Below, piece by piece: positions 34,516-44,083 of a DNA stretch of 64,000 nucleotides; the first letter of the stretch is position 1, and every line of letters begins with the position of its first letter. Where the stretch lies: NCBI GenBank assembly GCA_040385525.1, contig JAZKHE010000011.1:62001-126000 (forward strand), given 5' to 3'. The DNA is from JAZKHE01 sp040385525 (lineage in GTDB: Bacteria; Bacteroidota; Bacteroidia; UBA4408). The position numbers were made by a program, and so were the translations under genes. The notes below the pieces were generated by a model. The model did no database searches. It was not told where the DNA came from and was given only the letters and a program-made list of their open reading frames with translations.

Positions 34516-35475
34516 TTATGAGTTTGAATTAGCTTTAAGTTTTGAGTAATTTTTTATCATTTCAATGTACCCATTAATTCGGAGTTTAGATTTTAAAAAC
34601 GACTCATTAAAAAGTTCAATTCTTGGTATATTGTATAATTTAAATTCCTCATCAATATTCTCTATTTTATTTACATTTAAACCAAATTTATAGCCACTTT
34701 TTTTTGCTGCTTTTAAAACTCTATAATCGCTAGCACCAAAAGGGTAGGAGATGGTTAGTGGGTCGTGGTTTAAATTGTTTTTAATTGCATTAAATGATAA
34801 TATTAACTCTTCTTCGATTTCTGAAGTATAAATACTTTTTGATAACAAAGGATGAGATAATGAATGTGATCCAATATAGCAGTTTTCAGACTTAACTGAT
34901 TTTAAATCATCCCAAGTCATCATTAAATTTTGAGGTAATTCAACATCATTTAGTTGTGAAAAAAACTGATCGGTAATTTTTTTTGCCTCAATACTCGGTA
35001 GTGATTTTAATATGGGAGAAATTTGTTTTACGTAATTGAATTTATCAAAATCTGAAGTCCATTTTACCCTGCGATAATTTAGTGGTAAAAAATCAGTTTC
35101 AACATCAAGAGTTTTGTATGTGGTATTTATAAAGATGTAATTCATCAAATACGTCCATGGCGGTAAATTATTTTCTACGCAATTAACCACAACATACATA
35201 GACGAAGGGAAGTTGTGTTTTATTAAAATTGGTAGAGCATAGTCAACAAAGTCTTTGTAGCCATCATCAAACACCAAGGCACAAAATCTTTTTTTCTCTT
35301 TATTGTTTGAAATTTCTTCTTGTAAATATTTTTCTAACTGTACAGGGATGTAATTTTTTTTCAAATAAACTACAATTTCTTCAAATAATGCAGGGCTTAT
35401 TGGTGGCCAAATAGGGTCTGGTTGAGTACTAACCCTATGCATTAAAAATATATCTATGTTGCTTAACTTAGGCAT
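34516..35475 (-). CDS. Polysaccharide deacetylase (NodB/CE4-like)
   Basis: A 319-residue protein of the NodB-homology superfamily. CALVFDDGYKDF carries the acidic catalytic and metal-binding pair, IGSHSLSHPLLS is the H-x-x-x-H metal motif, and ISYPFGASDYRV matches motif 3. CE4 enzymes remove N- or O-acetyl groups from glycans or glycan precursors with a divalent metal. No signal peptide is visible, so it probably acts on cytoplasmic lipid-linked or nucleotide-linked intermediates. It overlaps the first asnB-type gene by 8 bases and precedes the FemAB/GNAT-like gene by 2. Confidence 0.88.
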   Translation of the reverse strand: MPKLSNIDIFLMHRVSTQPDPIWPPISPALFEEIVVYLKKNYIPVQLEKYLQEEISNNKEKKRFCALVFDDGYKDFVDYALPILIKHNFPSSMYVVVNCVENNLPPWTYLMNYIFINTTYKTLDVETDFLPLNYRRVKWTSDFDKFNYVKQISPILKSLPSIEAKKITDQFFSQLNDVELPQNLMMTWDDLKSVKSENCYIGSHSLSHPLLSKSIYTSEIEEELILSFNAIKNNLNHDPLTISYPFGASDYRVLKAAKKSGYKFGLNVNKIENIDEEFKLYNIPRIELFNESFLKSKLRINGYIEMIKNYSKLKANSNS

Positions 35476-37336
35476 TCGATTTTTTTAACCAATCATGAAG
35501 TAAAATAAGCGACCAAACTCTATTGTAATAGTAGCTTTTGCCACTTAAAAACTCTTTAACATAAAAATTTACTTGTTCAAAATTTACAAGGTTATAGCGT
35601 TCAACATTTTCTTTTGATAGATTATCATGAATTAAATGCAGTAAATCTTTTTTTAACCAATCTTCTATAGGAACAGCAAATCCTTGTTTTGGTCTATCAA
35701 AAAATTTTTCAGGAATATATTGATAAAGAATTTCTTTTAATAAATATTTAGGTGTGTTGTTTTTAAATTTTAATTGAGGTGATATGTTTATTGCAAACTC
35801 TACAATTCTGTGATCTAAATAGGGTACGCGTGCTTCTAACGAATATTGCATACTTGCTCTATCTACTTTAGTAAGCAAATCGGCTGGTAAATAGTAATAC
35901 AAATCGAACATGGCTTGTTTTTCCATTTCGGTTAGCTTTCTATTATAGGTCCAGTTGCTTATGTCTAGTATATTAGAAATTATTTTATCGAATGGTTTGC
36001 TCATTAATTTATCCAATTCATATCTCGAGAAAAAATATTGTTCTTGCGATAAAATGTGGCTATTTACTTCTCTTTTATCAGGGTATTGAAACATTAATGC
36101 CGCTCGCTTATATTTATTTGATAATTTATTTAAAGCATAAGCAATCGGTTTTCTGTTTAATTCGATTAAAGGATTGTTTAATCGCTTTGCCCATAGGTAC
36201 GAACCGTAACCAAAAAATAATTCATCGCCACCATCACCAGAAAGTGCTACAGTAACATGTTGACGAGCCATTTTTGAAACCAACATAGTTGGAATGGCAG
36301 ATGAATCTGCAAAAGGTTCATCGTATGCGTAAAATATTTTATCAATTAAATCGATAGCATCTTTGTGCGATAAAATAAATTCATGATGGTTTGTACGCAA
36401 ATATTTTGCAATTGATTTAGCGTATTTTGATTCGTTAAAACGATTCTCTTCAAAACCAATTGAAAATGTATTAACGCCTACTCCTCTTGATAAATTTACA
36501 GCCATAGCTGCAATTAAACTAGAGTCGATTCCACCACTTAAAAAAATTCCAAACGGAACATCGCTTCTCATTTGAAATTGAACAGAGCTAGTTAATAAAT
36601 CACTTAAACGAATCAATGCGTTTTTTTCACTTTCAACAACATCTGTTTTTAAATGCGATTTTAAATCCCAGTATTTTTCTATATTAATTCCTTTTTTGGA
36701 AATGTGTAAATAGCAACCAGGGCTTAGTTTTTTAACGTTTTTATAAATACTATTTGGAGCAGGAATAAAGCCAGTATGTAAGTAATAATATACTGATTCA
36801 TTATTAATTTCTTTACCAATTTGATTTAAAAGTGCTAGTGATTTTAATTCTGATGAAAAAGCAAAGTCGCCACCATTCCAAAAATAATACAAAGGTTTAA
36901 TTCCCAGTCTGTCTCTAAATACAAAAAGTTCTTGCTCTTGTTTATCGTAGATGGCTATAGCGAACATACCGTTAAGCTTATCAACAAAATCTACTCCCCA
37001 CTCAACAAAAGCTTCTAAAATTATTTCTGTATCGGAAGTTGAATTAAATTTAACAGAAGAGTTTCTGCTTAATTTTATCTCTGTAGCTATATCCGGATAG
37101 TTATAAACTTCGCCATTGTAAACCATGGCGTATCTGTTGTTGTGCGAGTGTATGGGTTGATTTCCATTTTCTGATAAATCAATAATACTAAGCCTTCTGT
37201 GTCCTAAACCAATTACTTCATCAAAGAAAAATCCTTCAGCATCAGGTCCGCGATGCTTAATGGCATTCGCCATAGCATACAAATTATCTGTGCTAAAAAA
37301 GTTGTTTTTAGAAAAATATCCAGCTATACCACACAT
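35468..37336 (-). CDS. Glutamine-dependent asparagine synthase-like amidotransferase, copy 1
   Basis: A 622-residue AsnB-type enzyme with both domains. The N-terminus MCGIAGYFS exposes catalytic Cys2 after Met removal; GLGHRRLSIIDLSENGNQP and MVYNGEVYN complete the glutaminase. The synthetase domain has the pyrophosphate motif FLSGGIDSSLIAAMA, then YDEPFADSSAIPT, ALSGDGGDELFFGYG and KVDRASMQYSLEARVPYLDH. AsnB homologues in glycan loci often amidate uronic acids or other carboxylated sugars rather than aspartate; this is the likely role here. It shares one base with the methyltransferase at 37336. One of three such genes in the locus. Confidence 0.92.
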   Translation of the reverse strand: MCGIAGYFSKNNFFSTDNLYAMANAIKHRGPDAEGFFFDEVIGLGHRRLSIIDLSENGNQPIHSHNNRYAMVYNGEVYNYPDIATEIKLSRNSSVKFNSTSDTEIILEAFVEWGVDFVDKLNGMFAIAIYDKQEQELFVFRDRLGIKPLYYFWNGGDFAFSSELKSLALLNQIGKEINNESVYYYLHTGFIPAPNSIYKNVKKLSPGCYLHISKKGINIEKYWDLKSHLKTDVVESEKNALIRLSDLLTSSVQFQMRSDVPFGIFLSGGIDSSLIAAMAVNLSRGVGVNTFSIGFEENRFNESKYAKSIAKYLRTNHHEFILSHKDAIDLIDKIFYAYDEPFADSSAIPTMLVSKMARQHVTVALSGDGGDELFFGYGSYLWAKRLNNPLIELNRKPIAYALNKLSNKYKRAALMFQYPDKREVNSHILSQEQYFFSRYELDKLMSKPFDKIISNILDISNWTYNRKLTEMEKQAMFDLYYYLPADLLTKVDRASMQYSLEARVPYLDHRIVEFAINISPQLKFKNNTPKYLLKEILYQYIPEKFFDRPKQGFAVPIEDWLKKDLLHLIHDNLSKENVERYNLVNFEQVNFYVKEFLSGKSYYYNRVWSLILLHDWLKKSNA

Positions 37337-38313
37337 TATTTTTTTACTCCTTTTACAACCGCTATTTTTAAATTACTTCCGTAGGTTTTAAATTCACCTT
37401 CCACATTTATTGCTCCTGCATTTTTAAAGTAACTTACAACTTCGCTTATTTTTAATGGTTCGTCGTAAGCTGGCGAAAACATATCAAAAGTATCTAAAAC
37501 TACCCACTCTATCAATTCTTCTTTTGTTAAAGTTGGTGGTAAAGTATCGCTAATATCGCAAATTGGCACAAAACGTTTAAATGGACGCGTAATAAAATTA
37601 CTGTTTAATAAATTATAAAATTTAATAAGCCAATTTACATTTTTACGAATTAGGTTAAGCAATTTAACAGATTCCATATTCTTGGTAAATGGTCGCAATA
37701 AATATTTAGCGTTTACTTTAGTATACCAACCTTTATAGGGATAAAAATCTACAACAACTTCAGAGCCTGGTTTTGCCATATCTAATAAACATTGTATAGC
37801 TTGTTGCGGATTGCCTGTGTGTTGTAAAACTCCAAAACAAAATACTTTGTCGAATGAACAGTTTGCAAATGGCATGTCGAATATTGATGCCTGAAAATAG
37901 GTTGCTCTAGCAAAGTTTTGATTATTTTCTGCGTTAGCTTCTACGGCTTCAGAATAATCTAAAGTATATAAATTAGCTTTGGTATAATCTAAAACAATTT
38001 GCGAAAAACGACCAGCTCCAGAGCCTGCTTCTAAAATAGTTTTATTAGTTAAATCTTCTTTATCCCAATTGGTTACCGCAAAAAATCTATCTTTTGAAAA
38101 ATTTAATCCACTAAATTTATCGAGTTGCGTTTTTTTAAATTTTTTCCACTGAAAACCGAAATTGCTAGTGTAATTATCTGAGTTTACTAATTTGTAAACA
38201 TTGTTTTGTTTAGGGAAAATAATGTTTCCTTGTTCATCACTCAACCCTTTTTCAGTTAGTAAAAGATTTTGTTTTGTAGTTGGATTAATATATTTTATTG
38301 GTGGTGTAGACAC
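37336..38313 (-). CDS. Class I SAM methyltransferase with Trm112-like N-terminus
   Basis: A 325-residue protein. The first 60 residues (IKYINPTTKQNLLLTEKGL, EQGNIIFP) resemble a Trm112-like fold without obvious cysteines. Then come motif I ILEAGSGAGRFSQIVLDYTK, FDKVFCFGVLQHTGNPQQA and AKPGSEVVVDFYPYK. The C-terminal third (about 190-320) is an extra domain. This architecture is common among methyltransferases in O-antigen clusters. It is 1 base downstream of the glycosyltransferase at 38315 and overlaps the asnB-type gene by a base, so translation is coupled. Confidence 0.87.
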   Translation of the reverse strand: MSTPPIKYINPTTKQNLLLTEKGLSDEQGNIIFPKQNNVYKLVNSDNYTSNFGFQWKKFKKTQLDKFSGLNFSKDRFFAVTNWDKEDLTNKTILEAGSGAGRFSQIVLDYTKANLYTLDYSEAVEANAENNQNFARATYFQASIFDMPFANCSFDKVFCFGVLQHTGNPQQAIQCLLDMAKPGSEVVVDFYPYKGWYTKVNAKYLLRPFTKNMESVKLLNLIRKNVNWLIKFYNLLNSNFITRPFKRFVPICDISDTLPPTLTKEELIEWVVLDTFDMFSPAYDEPLKISEVVSYFKNAGAINVEGEFKTYGSNLKIAVVKGVKK

Positions 38314-38314
38314 G

Positions 38315-39220
38315 TTAATTTGTTTTTAGTAATAATCTTTTAAAACAAGCCATTGCTCGTTTATCAATTAATAATAGTGGATTTGATACTATTGCTCGTT
38401 TAAAATAAAATAATCCTCTTTTATAATTTTCTGATAAAATTAAATGTAAAGCAATGTATAAATCAGAACTGGCTTCTATAGCTTTAAATTTATTTTGAAA
38501 TTTATCGCTTACTAATTTGTTTTTAAAAGCATAATCGAGTGATAATCTTTTTCTACGAACTAATTTTTTTTCCTCAAAGTTGGATACGCTTCTGTTAGTA
38601 TGATCTACGATACAAGCCGAAATTGTATTGTTTGCTTTAATACCATATTTAGCAGTAATTCGCATCCAAAGTTCCCAATCTTCTGAGCCAGCCAATTCTC
38701 TATCTTCATTAAATTTAAACTCATTGGCAATGTTTTTATTAATAAAAATACCCATACAACTTAATAAATTTCCTTTAACCAAAAAGTTTGTTTCGTCGGA
38801 AGGTACATTGTCTGCTTTAAAAATAATTTTTCCATTAGCACTTCTTACCTCATAACCTAAATGAAAAAAAGGTGGAAATGAAAACTCGCAGATGTATTTA
38901 AAGGCATTTAAAAAATAGTCGGGGTACAATAAATCATCAGAATCTACAAAAGTAATATATTCGCCATTTGCCTTTGTCATTCCAAAATTTCGGGCAGCGC
39001 CTCTTTCGGCATTTTCTTTTTTAAAATAACTTATTTTTTGATGATTAATTTTTTTAATAACTGCTTCTGTATTGTCGGTACTTCCATCGTCTATAATAAT
39101 TATTTCGTAATTAGTGTGGGTTTGATTTAAAATAGAATCAATAGTTAAGCCAATTAGATTAGCTCTATTGTAAGTGGGAATTATAATTGAAAAAAAAATA
39201 TTTTTTTTATCGTTAACCAT
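38315..39220 (-). CDS. GT2-family glycosyltransferase, tandem copy A
   Basis: A 301-residue GT-A enzyme: FFSIIIPTYNRANLIGLTID at the start, IIIIDDGSTDNTE, the DxD-type motif FVDSDDLLYP and the acceptor-side AGSEDWELWMRITAKYGIK. It lacks membrane helices. It is a clear paralogue of the gene immediately upstream (39224-40168): both share LSCMGIFI, KFNEDR, GSEDWELWMRI and the C-terminal DKR repeat region, so the two arose by tandem duplication and then diverged (about half the residues differ by eye). They probably add related sugars in successive linkages. Confidence 0.9.
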   Translation of the reverse strand: MVNDKKNIFFSIIIPTYNRANLIGLTIDSILNQTHTNYEIIIIDDGSTDNTEAVIKKINHQKISYFKKENAERGAARNFGMTKANGEYITFVDSDDLLYPDYFLNAFKYICEFSFPPFFHLGYEVRSANGKIIFKADNVPSDETNFLVKGNLLSCMGIFINKNIANEFKFNEDRELAGSEDWELWMRITAKYGIKANNTISACIVDHTNRSVSNFEEKKLVRRKRLSLDYAFKNKLVSDKFQNKFKAIEASSDLYIALHLILSENYKRGLFYFKRAIVSNPLLLIDKRAMACFKRLLLKTN

Positions 39221-39223
39221 TTA

Positions 39224-40168
39224 TTAAATCAAACGCTTTATTGTTGCTAATGAGCGTTTATCAAATATAATAAATGGTTTTAATATAATTGATTTAAGCA
39301 GGTATTTTATTGCTAATTTTTTATGATTTCCTAAAACCATGTGTAAAGCTATATAACAGTAAAAATTGGCTGTAATTAAGTTTTTATAAGGATTATAAAC
39401 ATTTTGTACTATTTTATCATTAAAACAATAATTAATACTCAAATTAACTCGTTCAATTAGTTTTTTGGGGTTGACCTCTCGCATGCTTCTTTCTTCATGG
39501 TCAATACATGCAGATGAAATTCTTGAATCAGTTTTTATTCCATATTTAGCAATTATTCGCATCCATAGCTCCCAGTCTTCGCTTCCAGATAAATTTCTGT
39601 CTTCATTAAATTTATATGAATTGGTAACTTCTTTAGAAATAAAAATGCCCATACAGCTTAAACTATTCGGTTTTATTAGGCATTTTATATCGTCAGTTTT
39701 AATATAATTCATTTGCATTATACTCTTTCCATTTGTATTTAATACCTCATAAGCTAAATGAAAAAAAGGAGGAAGATTGAATTTTGTAAGGCTTTCGAAT
39801 GCGTTTTGTAAATAATTAGGGTAGTAAATATCGTCTGAATCTAAAAAAGTAATATATTCTCCTTTTGCATGTTTAATTCCTGTATTACGAGCTACAGCTC
39901 TTTCGCTATTTACAGTTTTTATATAAGTTATTCTATTGTCGTTAAACGTTTTGATAACTTCTTCGGTTTTATCAGTACTTCCATCATCAACAATTATTAA
40001 TTCAAAATGATTGTAAGTTTGTGATAATACTGAGTTTATAGAAATTGCAATTAATTTTTCTCTATTGTAGGTAGGAATTATTACCGAAAAAAATATTTTT
40101 TTTGTTGAAGACAAATTAATTTCTTTTACTTTTAACAAATACTTGGCTAAACAAAAACGTTTAACCAA
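39224..40168 (-). CDS. GT2-family glycosyltransferase, tandem copy B
   Basis: A GT-A enzyme of 314 residues from the first ATG: FFSVIIPTYNREKLIAISIN, LIIVDDGSTDKTEEVIK, FLDSDDIYYP and LSGSEDWELWMRIIAKYGIK. Alignment with tandem copy A suggests the true start may be a TTG at 40114, which begins with the SSTKKIFFSV stretch and would leave about 75 bases for control of the divergent gene at 40189; the ATG at 40168 leaves only 20. Three bases separate it from copy A. Sugar and linkage unknown. Confidence 0.88.
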   Translation of the reverse strand: MVKRFCLAKYLLKVKEINLSSTKKIFFSVIIPTYNREKLIAISINSVLSQTYNHFELIIVDDGSTDKTEEVIKTFNDNRITYIKTVNSERAVARNTGIKHAKGEYITFLDSDDIYYPNYLQNAFESLTKFNLPPFFHLAYEVLNTNGKSIMQMNYIKTDDIKCLIKPNSLSCMGIFISKEVTNSYKFNEDRNLSGSEDWELWMRIIAKYGIKTDSRISSACIDHEERSMREVNPKKLIERVNLSINYCFNDKIVQNVYNPYKNLITANFYCYIALHMVLGNHKKLAIKYLLKSIILKPFIIFDKRSLATIKRLI

Positions 40169-40188
40169 TATCTTATTTTTATTATTTA

Positions 40189-41028
40189 ATGGACAAAGTT
40201 AGTGTTATTATACCTTATTATAATGCTGAAAAATATATTTTTAAAACACTCGATAGTGTTTTAAATCAGAATTATAATAACATTGAAATTATTTTAGTTG
40301 ATGATGGAAGTATAGCTAATACTGAGGAAATTTTACATAATTATTTAGATAAATTGACTTATTGTCGACAAGAAAACAAAGGGGTTTCAGCCGCAAGAAA
40401 TATAGGCTTGTCTATTTGCTCAGGTAATTTTGTTGTTTTTTTTGATGCAGATGATATAATGCCCCCAGATTTTATAAGCGAGCGCGTTAAAGTTCTCAAA
40501 AATAATACCGACATAGATTATGTTTGTTCTAAAATGTTTTATGTTGATGCCACTGAAAAACCAATTGCAACAGCATTGTTAAATGGGTTTTCTGATAACA
40601 TACTTAACGATATTTTGTTTTATAACAAAACAATTGGTACTTGCCCATCCAATTACTTAATTAGAAAAGATGCTTTAGCCGTAAAAAAAATTAGTTTTAA
40701 TGAAAATTTATCAAGTTTAGCCGATAAGTTTTTTATGTGCGAATTGGCTTATTATTTTAAAGGATTTCAAATAAACGATAGCAAAGCTTATTTGCATTAT
40801 AGAGTACATGAAACCAACATGTCTGGTGCTATTAATTATTTAAAATTGATTGAAGAAACAAGGAAAATTACCATAGAATATGAGAATGCAATTTTTTTTA
40901 AAGACAATGCAGAGCTAAAGCGAAAAGTTTTAAAAACAAATTACATTATTTTGGCAAAATCTTATTTTAAAGTAAAAGATTTTAAGAGTTCGCTAAACTA
41001 TGTTTTGAAATTATTAAAAGTTGTTTGA
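40189..41028 (+). CDS. GT2-family glycosyltransferase
   Basis: A 279-residue GT-A enzyme on the plus strand: VSVIIPYYNAEKYIFKTLDS, IILVDDGSIANTEE, the DxD motif FFDADDIMPPDF and a C-terminal helical region. Unlike the tandem pair it lacks the GSEDWELW acceptor motif. Isolated on the plus strand among minus-strand genes; converges with the GT4 gene at 41048 with 19 bases between, and diverges from copy B. Confidence 0.9.
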   Translation: MDKVSVIIPYYNAEKYIFKTLDSVLNQNYNNIEIILVDDGSIANTEEILHNYLDKLTYCRQENKGVSAARNIGLSICSGNFVVFFDADDIMPPDFISERVKVLKNNTDIDYVCSKMFYVDATEKPIATALLNGFSDNILNDILFYNKTIGTCPSNYLIRKDALAVKKISFNENLSSLADKFFMCELAYYFKGFQINDSKAYLHYRVHETNMSGAINYLKLIEETRKITIEYENAIFFKDNAELKRKVLKTNYIILAKSYFKVKDFKSSLNYVLKLLKVV

Positions 41029-41047
41029 TATTTAGAATATAGTATCA

Positions 41048-42166
41048 TTATTTTGACAAGTATAATTGAGTGGTTTTTTCAATAAACAAGTCAAGATTAA
41101 ATAAGTTAGTTACACTATTCGCTCCATTTTTTGTTAATTTATTTACATCAATTTTATTTTCTATTATTTTAATAATAGCTTCATAAATTTGATCACTATT
41201 TTTAAAATCAACTACTAAAGCATTTTTCTCATTTTCAATAAATTCGTTTGCAATACCTGACAATGTAAATACTGAAGGTATTTCAGCAGTTAGTGCTTCA
41301 ACATAAATTTGTCCAAAAGCTTCCATTTCGTAAGTTATAGGCACATGCACAAAAACATCAAATAAATGATATAGAGAAAAAATATCTTTTTCGAATTCAA
41401 TCTCTACGTAATTTTTTTCTGGAATTGTATTTAAGAGCTCTTTTATTTGGTATTTATATTCACCATCAGCATTGGCTAAAATTAACAAAGCAGATGGATG
41501 TTTTTTTAATAATTCACTAAAAGCGGGAATAATGTATTGAATGCCTTTCCATTCTGTATATCTTGATATAACACCAATAACAGGATGTTGATTAGCTGGA
41601 TTATACTTGATTTTTAAATTTCGTATTAAATTTTGATTTTGATTTTTAAAATTTTGCAACTGAAAACCATGATGAATCAGCTTTATTTTGTTTTCAGACA
41701 CACCTTCTTTTTCAATTAAAATACGTTTAACAACATTAGTAATTGCAACAATTTGCGTTGAAAGATAGTTTACAAATTTGTCGTATTTAACTGCTTTTGG
41801 GTAATAAGCGTGATGATAATTAGAATGGTGCCTAGTGTGAATTCTTTTTTTTATTCCACATATTTTTGCTGCAGTTAGCCCAATAATATTTGCATCGAAC
41901 AAATGGGTGTGAACAACTTCTGTTTTTGTTTTTTTTAAAATTTTTATAGTTGAGTAAATAGCTTTCAGTATATCTTTTTTTCCAGTGTAAGTTATTCTGT
42001 TAAAGCTAATATTTTGTGTAATTAAAAAATTTTCTAAATCTGAATTGTCTTTATTTAAAAGAATAAAATGTAGATTAATTTTTTCTTTATCCAAATACTC
42101 AGCAAGCCACTCAAAAGCCAGTGCTTTGTTAATAAACGAAACTATATATGTTACATTTGTTTTCAA
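41048..42166 (-). CDS. Glycosyltransferase, GT4 family
   Basis: A 372-residue GT-B enzyme. N-terminal domain: EVVHTHLFDANIIGLTAAKI, RHHSNYHHAYYP. Donor domain: VIGVISRYTEWKGIQYIIPA, LFDVFVHVPITYEMEAFGQIYVEAL with the E-x7-E spacing typical of retaining GT4 enzymes, and SGIANEFIENEKNALVVD. Upstream gene of the same strand is the zinc-ribbon methyltransferase at 42178, 11 bases away. Confidence 0.9.
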   Translation of the reverse strand: MKTNVTYIVSFINKALAFEWLAEYLDKEKINLHFILLNKDNSDLENFLITQNISFNRITYTGKKDILKAIYSTIKILKKTKTEVVHTHLFDANIIGLTAAKICGIKKRIHTRHHSNYHHAYYPKAVKYDKFVNYLSTQIVAITNVVKRILIEKEGVSENKIKLIHHGFQLQNFKNQNQNLIRNLKIKYNPANQHPVIGVISRYTEWKGIQYIIPAFSELLKKHPSALLILANADGEYKYQIKELLNTIPEKNYVEIEFEKDIFSLYHLFDVFVHVPITYEMEAFGQIYVEALTAEIPSVFTLSGIANEFIENEKNALVVDFKNSDQIYEAIIKIIENKIDVNKLTKNGANSVTNLFNLDLFIEKTTQLYLSK

Positions 42167-42177
42167 AAGTGTTTAAA

Positions 42178-43059
42178 TTATTTATTTTTAGATCCAACAT
42201 ACAAAAATATATTTCCCATGCCTGGAAAAACAGAGCTTACAAATTGAGAAAATTTTGCAATAAAAAACATAATTTTTTTACTAAAACTATTAGCTTCTTT
42301 CATTGAATCTGGAAAGGGCCAGCATTGTTCATCAACAACAAAATAATGTTGTTTTAAATTTAAATTTTTAAAAAATTCCTTTTGATTTTTTGCATTTGAA
42401 TGAAATATATGTGTGGGTGCATGCGTATTGTTTCTGTTTAAAATTAGTTTTCTTGAAAAGAAAACTAATTTTCGAACAAGTAACGCTAAATTCAAATTGT
42501 TTTCAATAGGTCCGTAAATAATAAAAATTCCATTTTCTGATAAGTGCTCTTTCAGTTGAGCCATTACTTCAGCTGGATTTGTGAAGTGCTCCAACACATT
42601 ACTCATGTGAATAACATCAAATTTATCAGTATTATTTTCGAAATTTTTAACGGATTGAAAGCGACATGATTTAATTTTCGTATTTAAATTTTCAATTAAG
42701 TTTTCGTCAAATTCAACGCCAAAACAATCATATCCTTTTTTTGCGGCTTGAGCTAAAAAGGCACCATTTCCACATCCAAAATCTAATATTTTTTTACCAA
42801 TCCCATATTTTTCAATAATATCAATTACTTTATTAAAATCTCTTTCATACTCCGCAGTTTCACTAATTTCTCCTTGATACGAAGGTGGGTACATTGCTGC
42901 ATAATCATCATGATTTGGAAGTGGATTTAGAAAAATTAAATTGCAATTTGTACACTTTAAATAGGAAAATATTTTATTATTATAAAATGTATTTTCGTAA
43001 CCCGATGATTTATTGTTAGCGCTTTTACAAAATGGACAAATAGTTTTTTCTTGTTTCAT
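42178..43059 (-). CDS. Class I SAM methyltransferase with N-terminal zinc ribbon
   Basis: A 293-residue enzyme with CPFC (residues 8-11) and CTNCNLIFLNPLP (about 36-48) as zinc ribbon, motif I ILDFGCGNGAFLAQAAKKGY, FDVIHMSNVLEHFTNPAEVM and LSENGIFIIYGPI. Third member in the locus of the same architecture, with those at 27461 and 32160; the three probably methylate different positions of the glycan. 52 bases separate it from the GT2 gene upstream, one of the wider gaps in this strand. Confidence 0.88.
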   Translation of the reverse strand: MKQEKTICPFCKSANNKSSGYENTFYNNKIFSYLKCTNCNLIFLNPLPNHDDYAAMYPPSYQGEISETAEYERDFNKVIDIIEKYGIGKKILDFGCGNGAFLAQAAKKGYDCFGVEFDENLIENLNTKIKSCRFQSVKNFENNTDKFDVIHMSNVLEHFTNPAEVMAQLKEHLSENGIFIIYGPIENNLNLALLVRKLVFFSRKLILNRNNTHAPTHIFHSNAKNQKEFFKNLNLKQHYFVVDEQCWPFPDSMKEANSFSKKIMFFIAKFSQFVSSVFPGMGNIFLYVGSKNK

Positions 43060-43111
43060 TACTTAAATTTGAATCTATTTGTTTCATTAGCAACAAATTA
43101 TAAAGCCGAAT

Positions 43112-44083
43112 TTAGCTATAATTATTTTGTTTGAGAAGAAAACTTAGAAAAAAAACTATCGTTTTAAATGAAATTTTATTTGGAAAAAAAACTCCATTTG
43201 ATGTAATTGTAAGATCATATATTTTATACCTTAATTTTTTGGGCAAAATAATTAACCAGTTGCATTTGTCTATAGTCCAAATCCAAAAATTAGCAGCAAA
43301 AAATAGAAAGATTAAATATTTTAATCCTTTTGGGGTTTTTATTTTTGTTGATTGAAATTCTGAATAAAGTTCTGGTTTGTTTTTTTCGAGCTGGTCAATT
43401 GCTATACTATATTGTCTTTGGCGTTTTATATACGACTGACAAGTGATGTATTCGTTATGCCAAGCAAAGGCATTGTAACTATAATACATATTAATGTTTG
43501 CCTTGTATGCTCGAACGGCTAAATCAAAATCTTCTATATCGTTTAAATTTTCATCAAATCCATTAAGTGTCTCAAAAGTGTTTTTTAGAATTGAAAAATT
43601 AGCGGCAGTAATAAAAATTCTTTCCTTTTTTAAAGGTTTACCAATGTATCCAGAAAGTGTTTTGCTCCAAACCCCACTTAGATAAGCCTTGTATTTTTGA
43701 ATATCTGTTTTGCATTTAGTGCTATCTTCGGCCAAATCGCCTGTGTTTATGGTGTTAGGGAATTTTTGGTGGTGTTTAATGTGTTCTTCTATGCAATTAT
43801 TTAGCGGAATCATATCATCGTCAAAAAACACAAATAAATCACCATTGGCTTCTTTTGCACCTCGGTTACGAACGGCACCTCTTCCTTTATTTTCTTGAAC
43901 TATAACTTTAAGATGAGGAAGTTTGTTTTTAAAACTTTCTATCACTTCTTGCGTATTATCTGTAGAGCCATCTATTACAACAATCGTTTCAAAGTCTGTA
44001 TAGGTTTGCTGCGTAAGTGCTTGAAGTATGTTGCTAATTTTGTGTGCTCCGTTATATGTTGGTATTATTACGCTAACCTTCAT
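43112..44083 (-). CDS. GT2-family glycosyltransferase
   Basis: A 323-residue GT-A enzyme: VSVIIPTYNGAHKISNILQA, ETIVVIDGSTDNTQEVIE, RGAVRNRGAKEANGDLFVFF and the acidic FFDDDMIPLNN, then NDIEDFDLAVRAYKAN on the acceptor side. A C-terminal hydrophobic segment (about 255-275) may attach it to the membrane. Its ATG overlaps the stop of the next gene upstream (TAATG), so the two are translationally coupled. Confidence 0.9.
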   Translation of the reverse strand: MKVSVIIPTYNGAHKISNILQALTQQTYTDFETIVVIDGSTDNTQEVIESFKNKLPHLKVIVQENKGRGAVRNRGAKEANGDLFVFFDDDMIPLNNCIEEHIKHHQKFPNTINTGDLAEDSTKCKTDIQKYKAYLSGVWSKTLSGYIGKPLKKERIFITAANFSILKNTFETLNGFDENLNDIEDFDLAVRAYKANINMYYSYNAFAWHNEYITCQSYIKRQRQYSIAIDQLEKNKPELYSEFQSTKIKTPKGLKYLIFLFFAANFWIWTIDKCNWLIILPKKLRYKIYDLTITSNGVFFPNKISFKTIVFFLSFLLKQNNYS

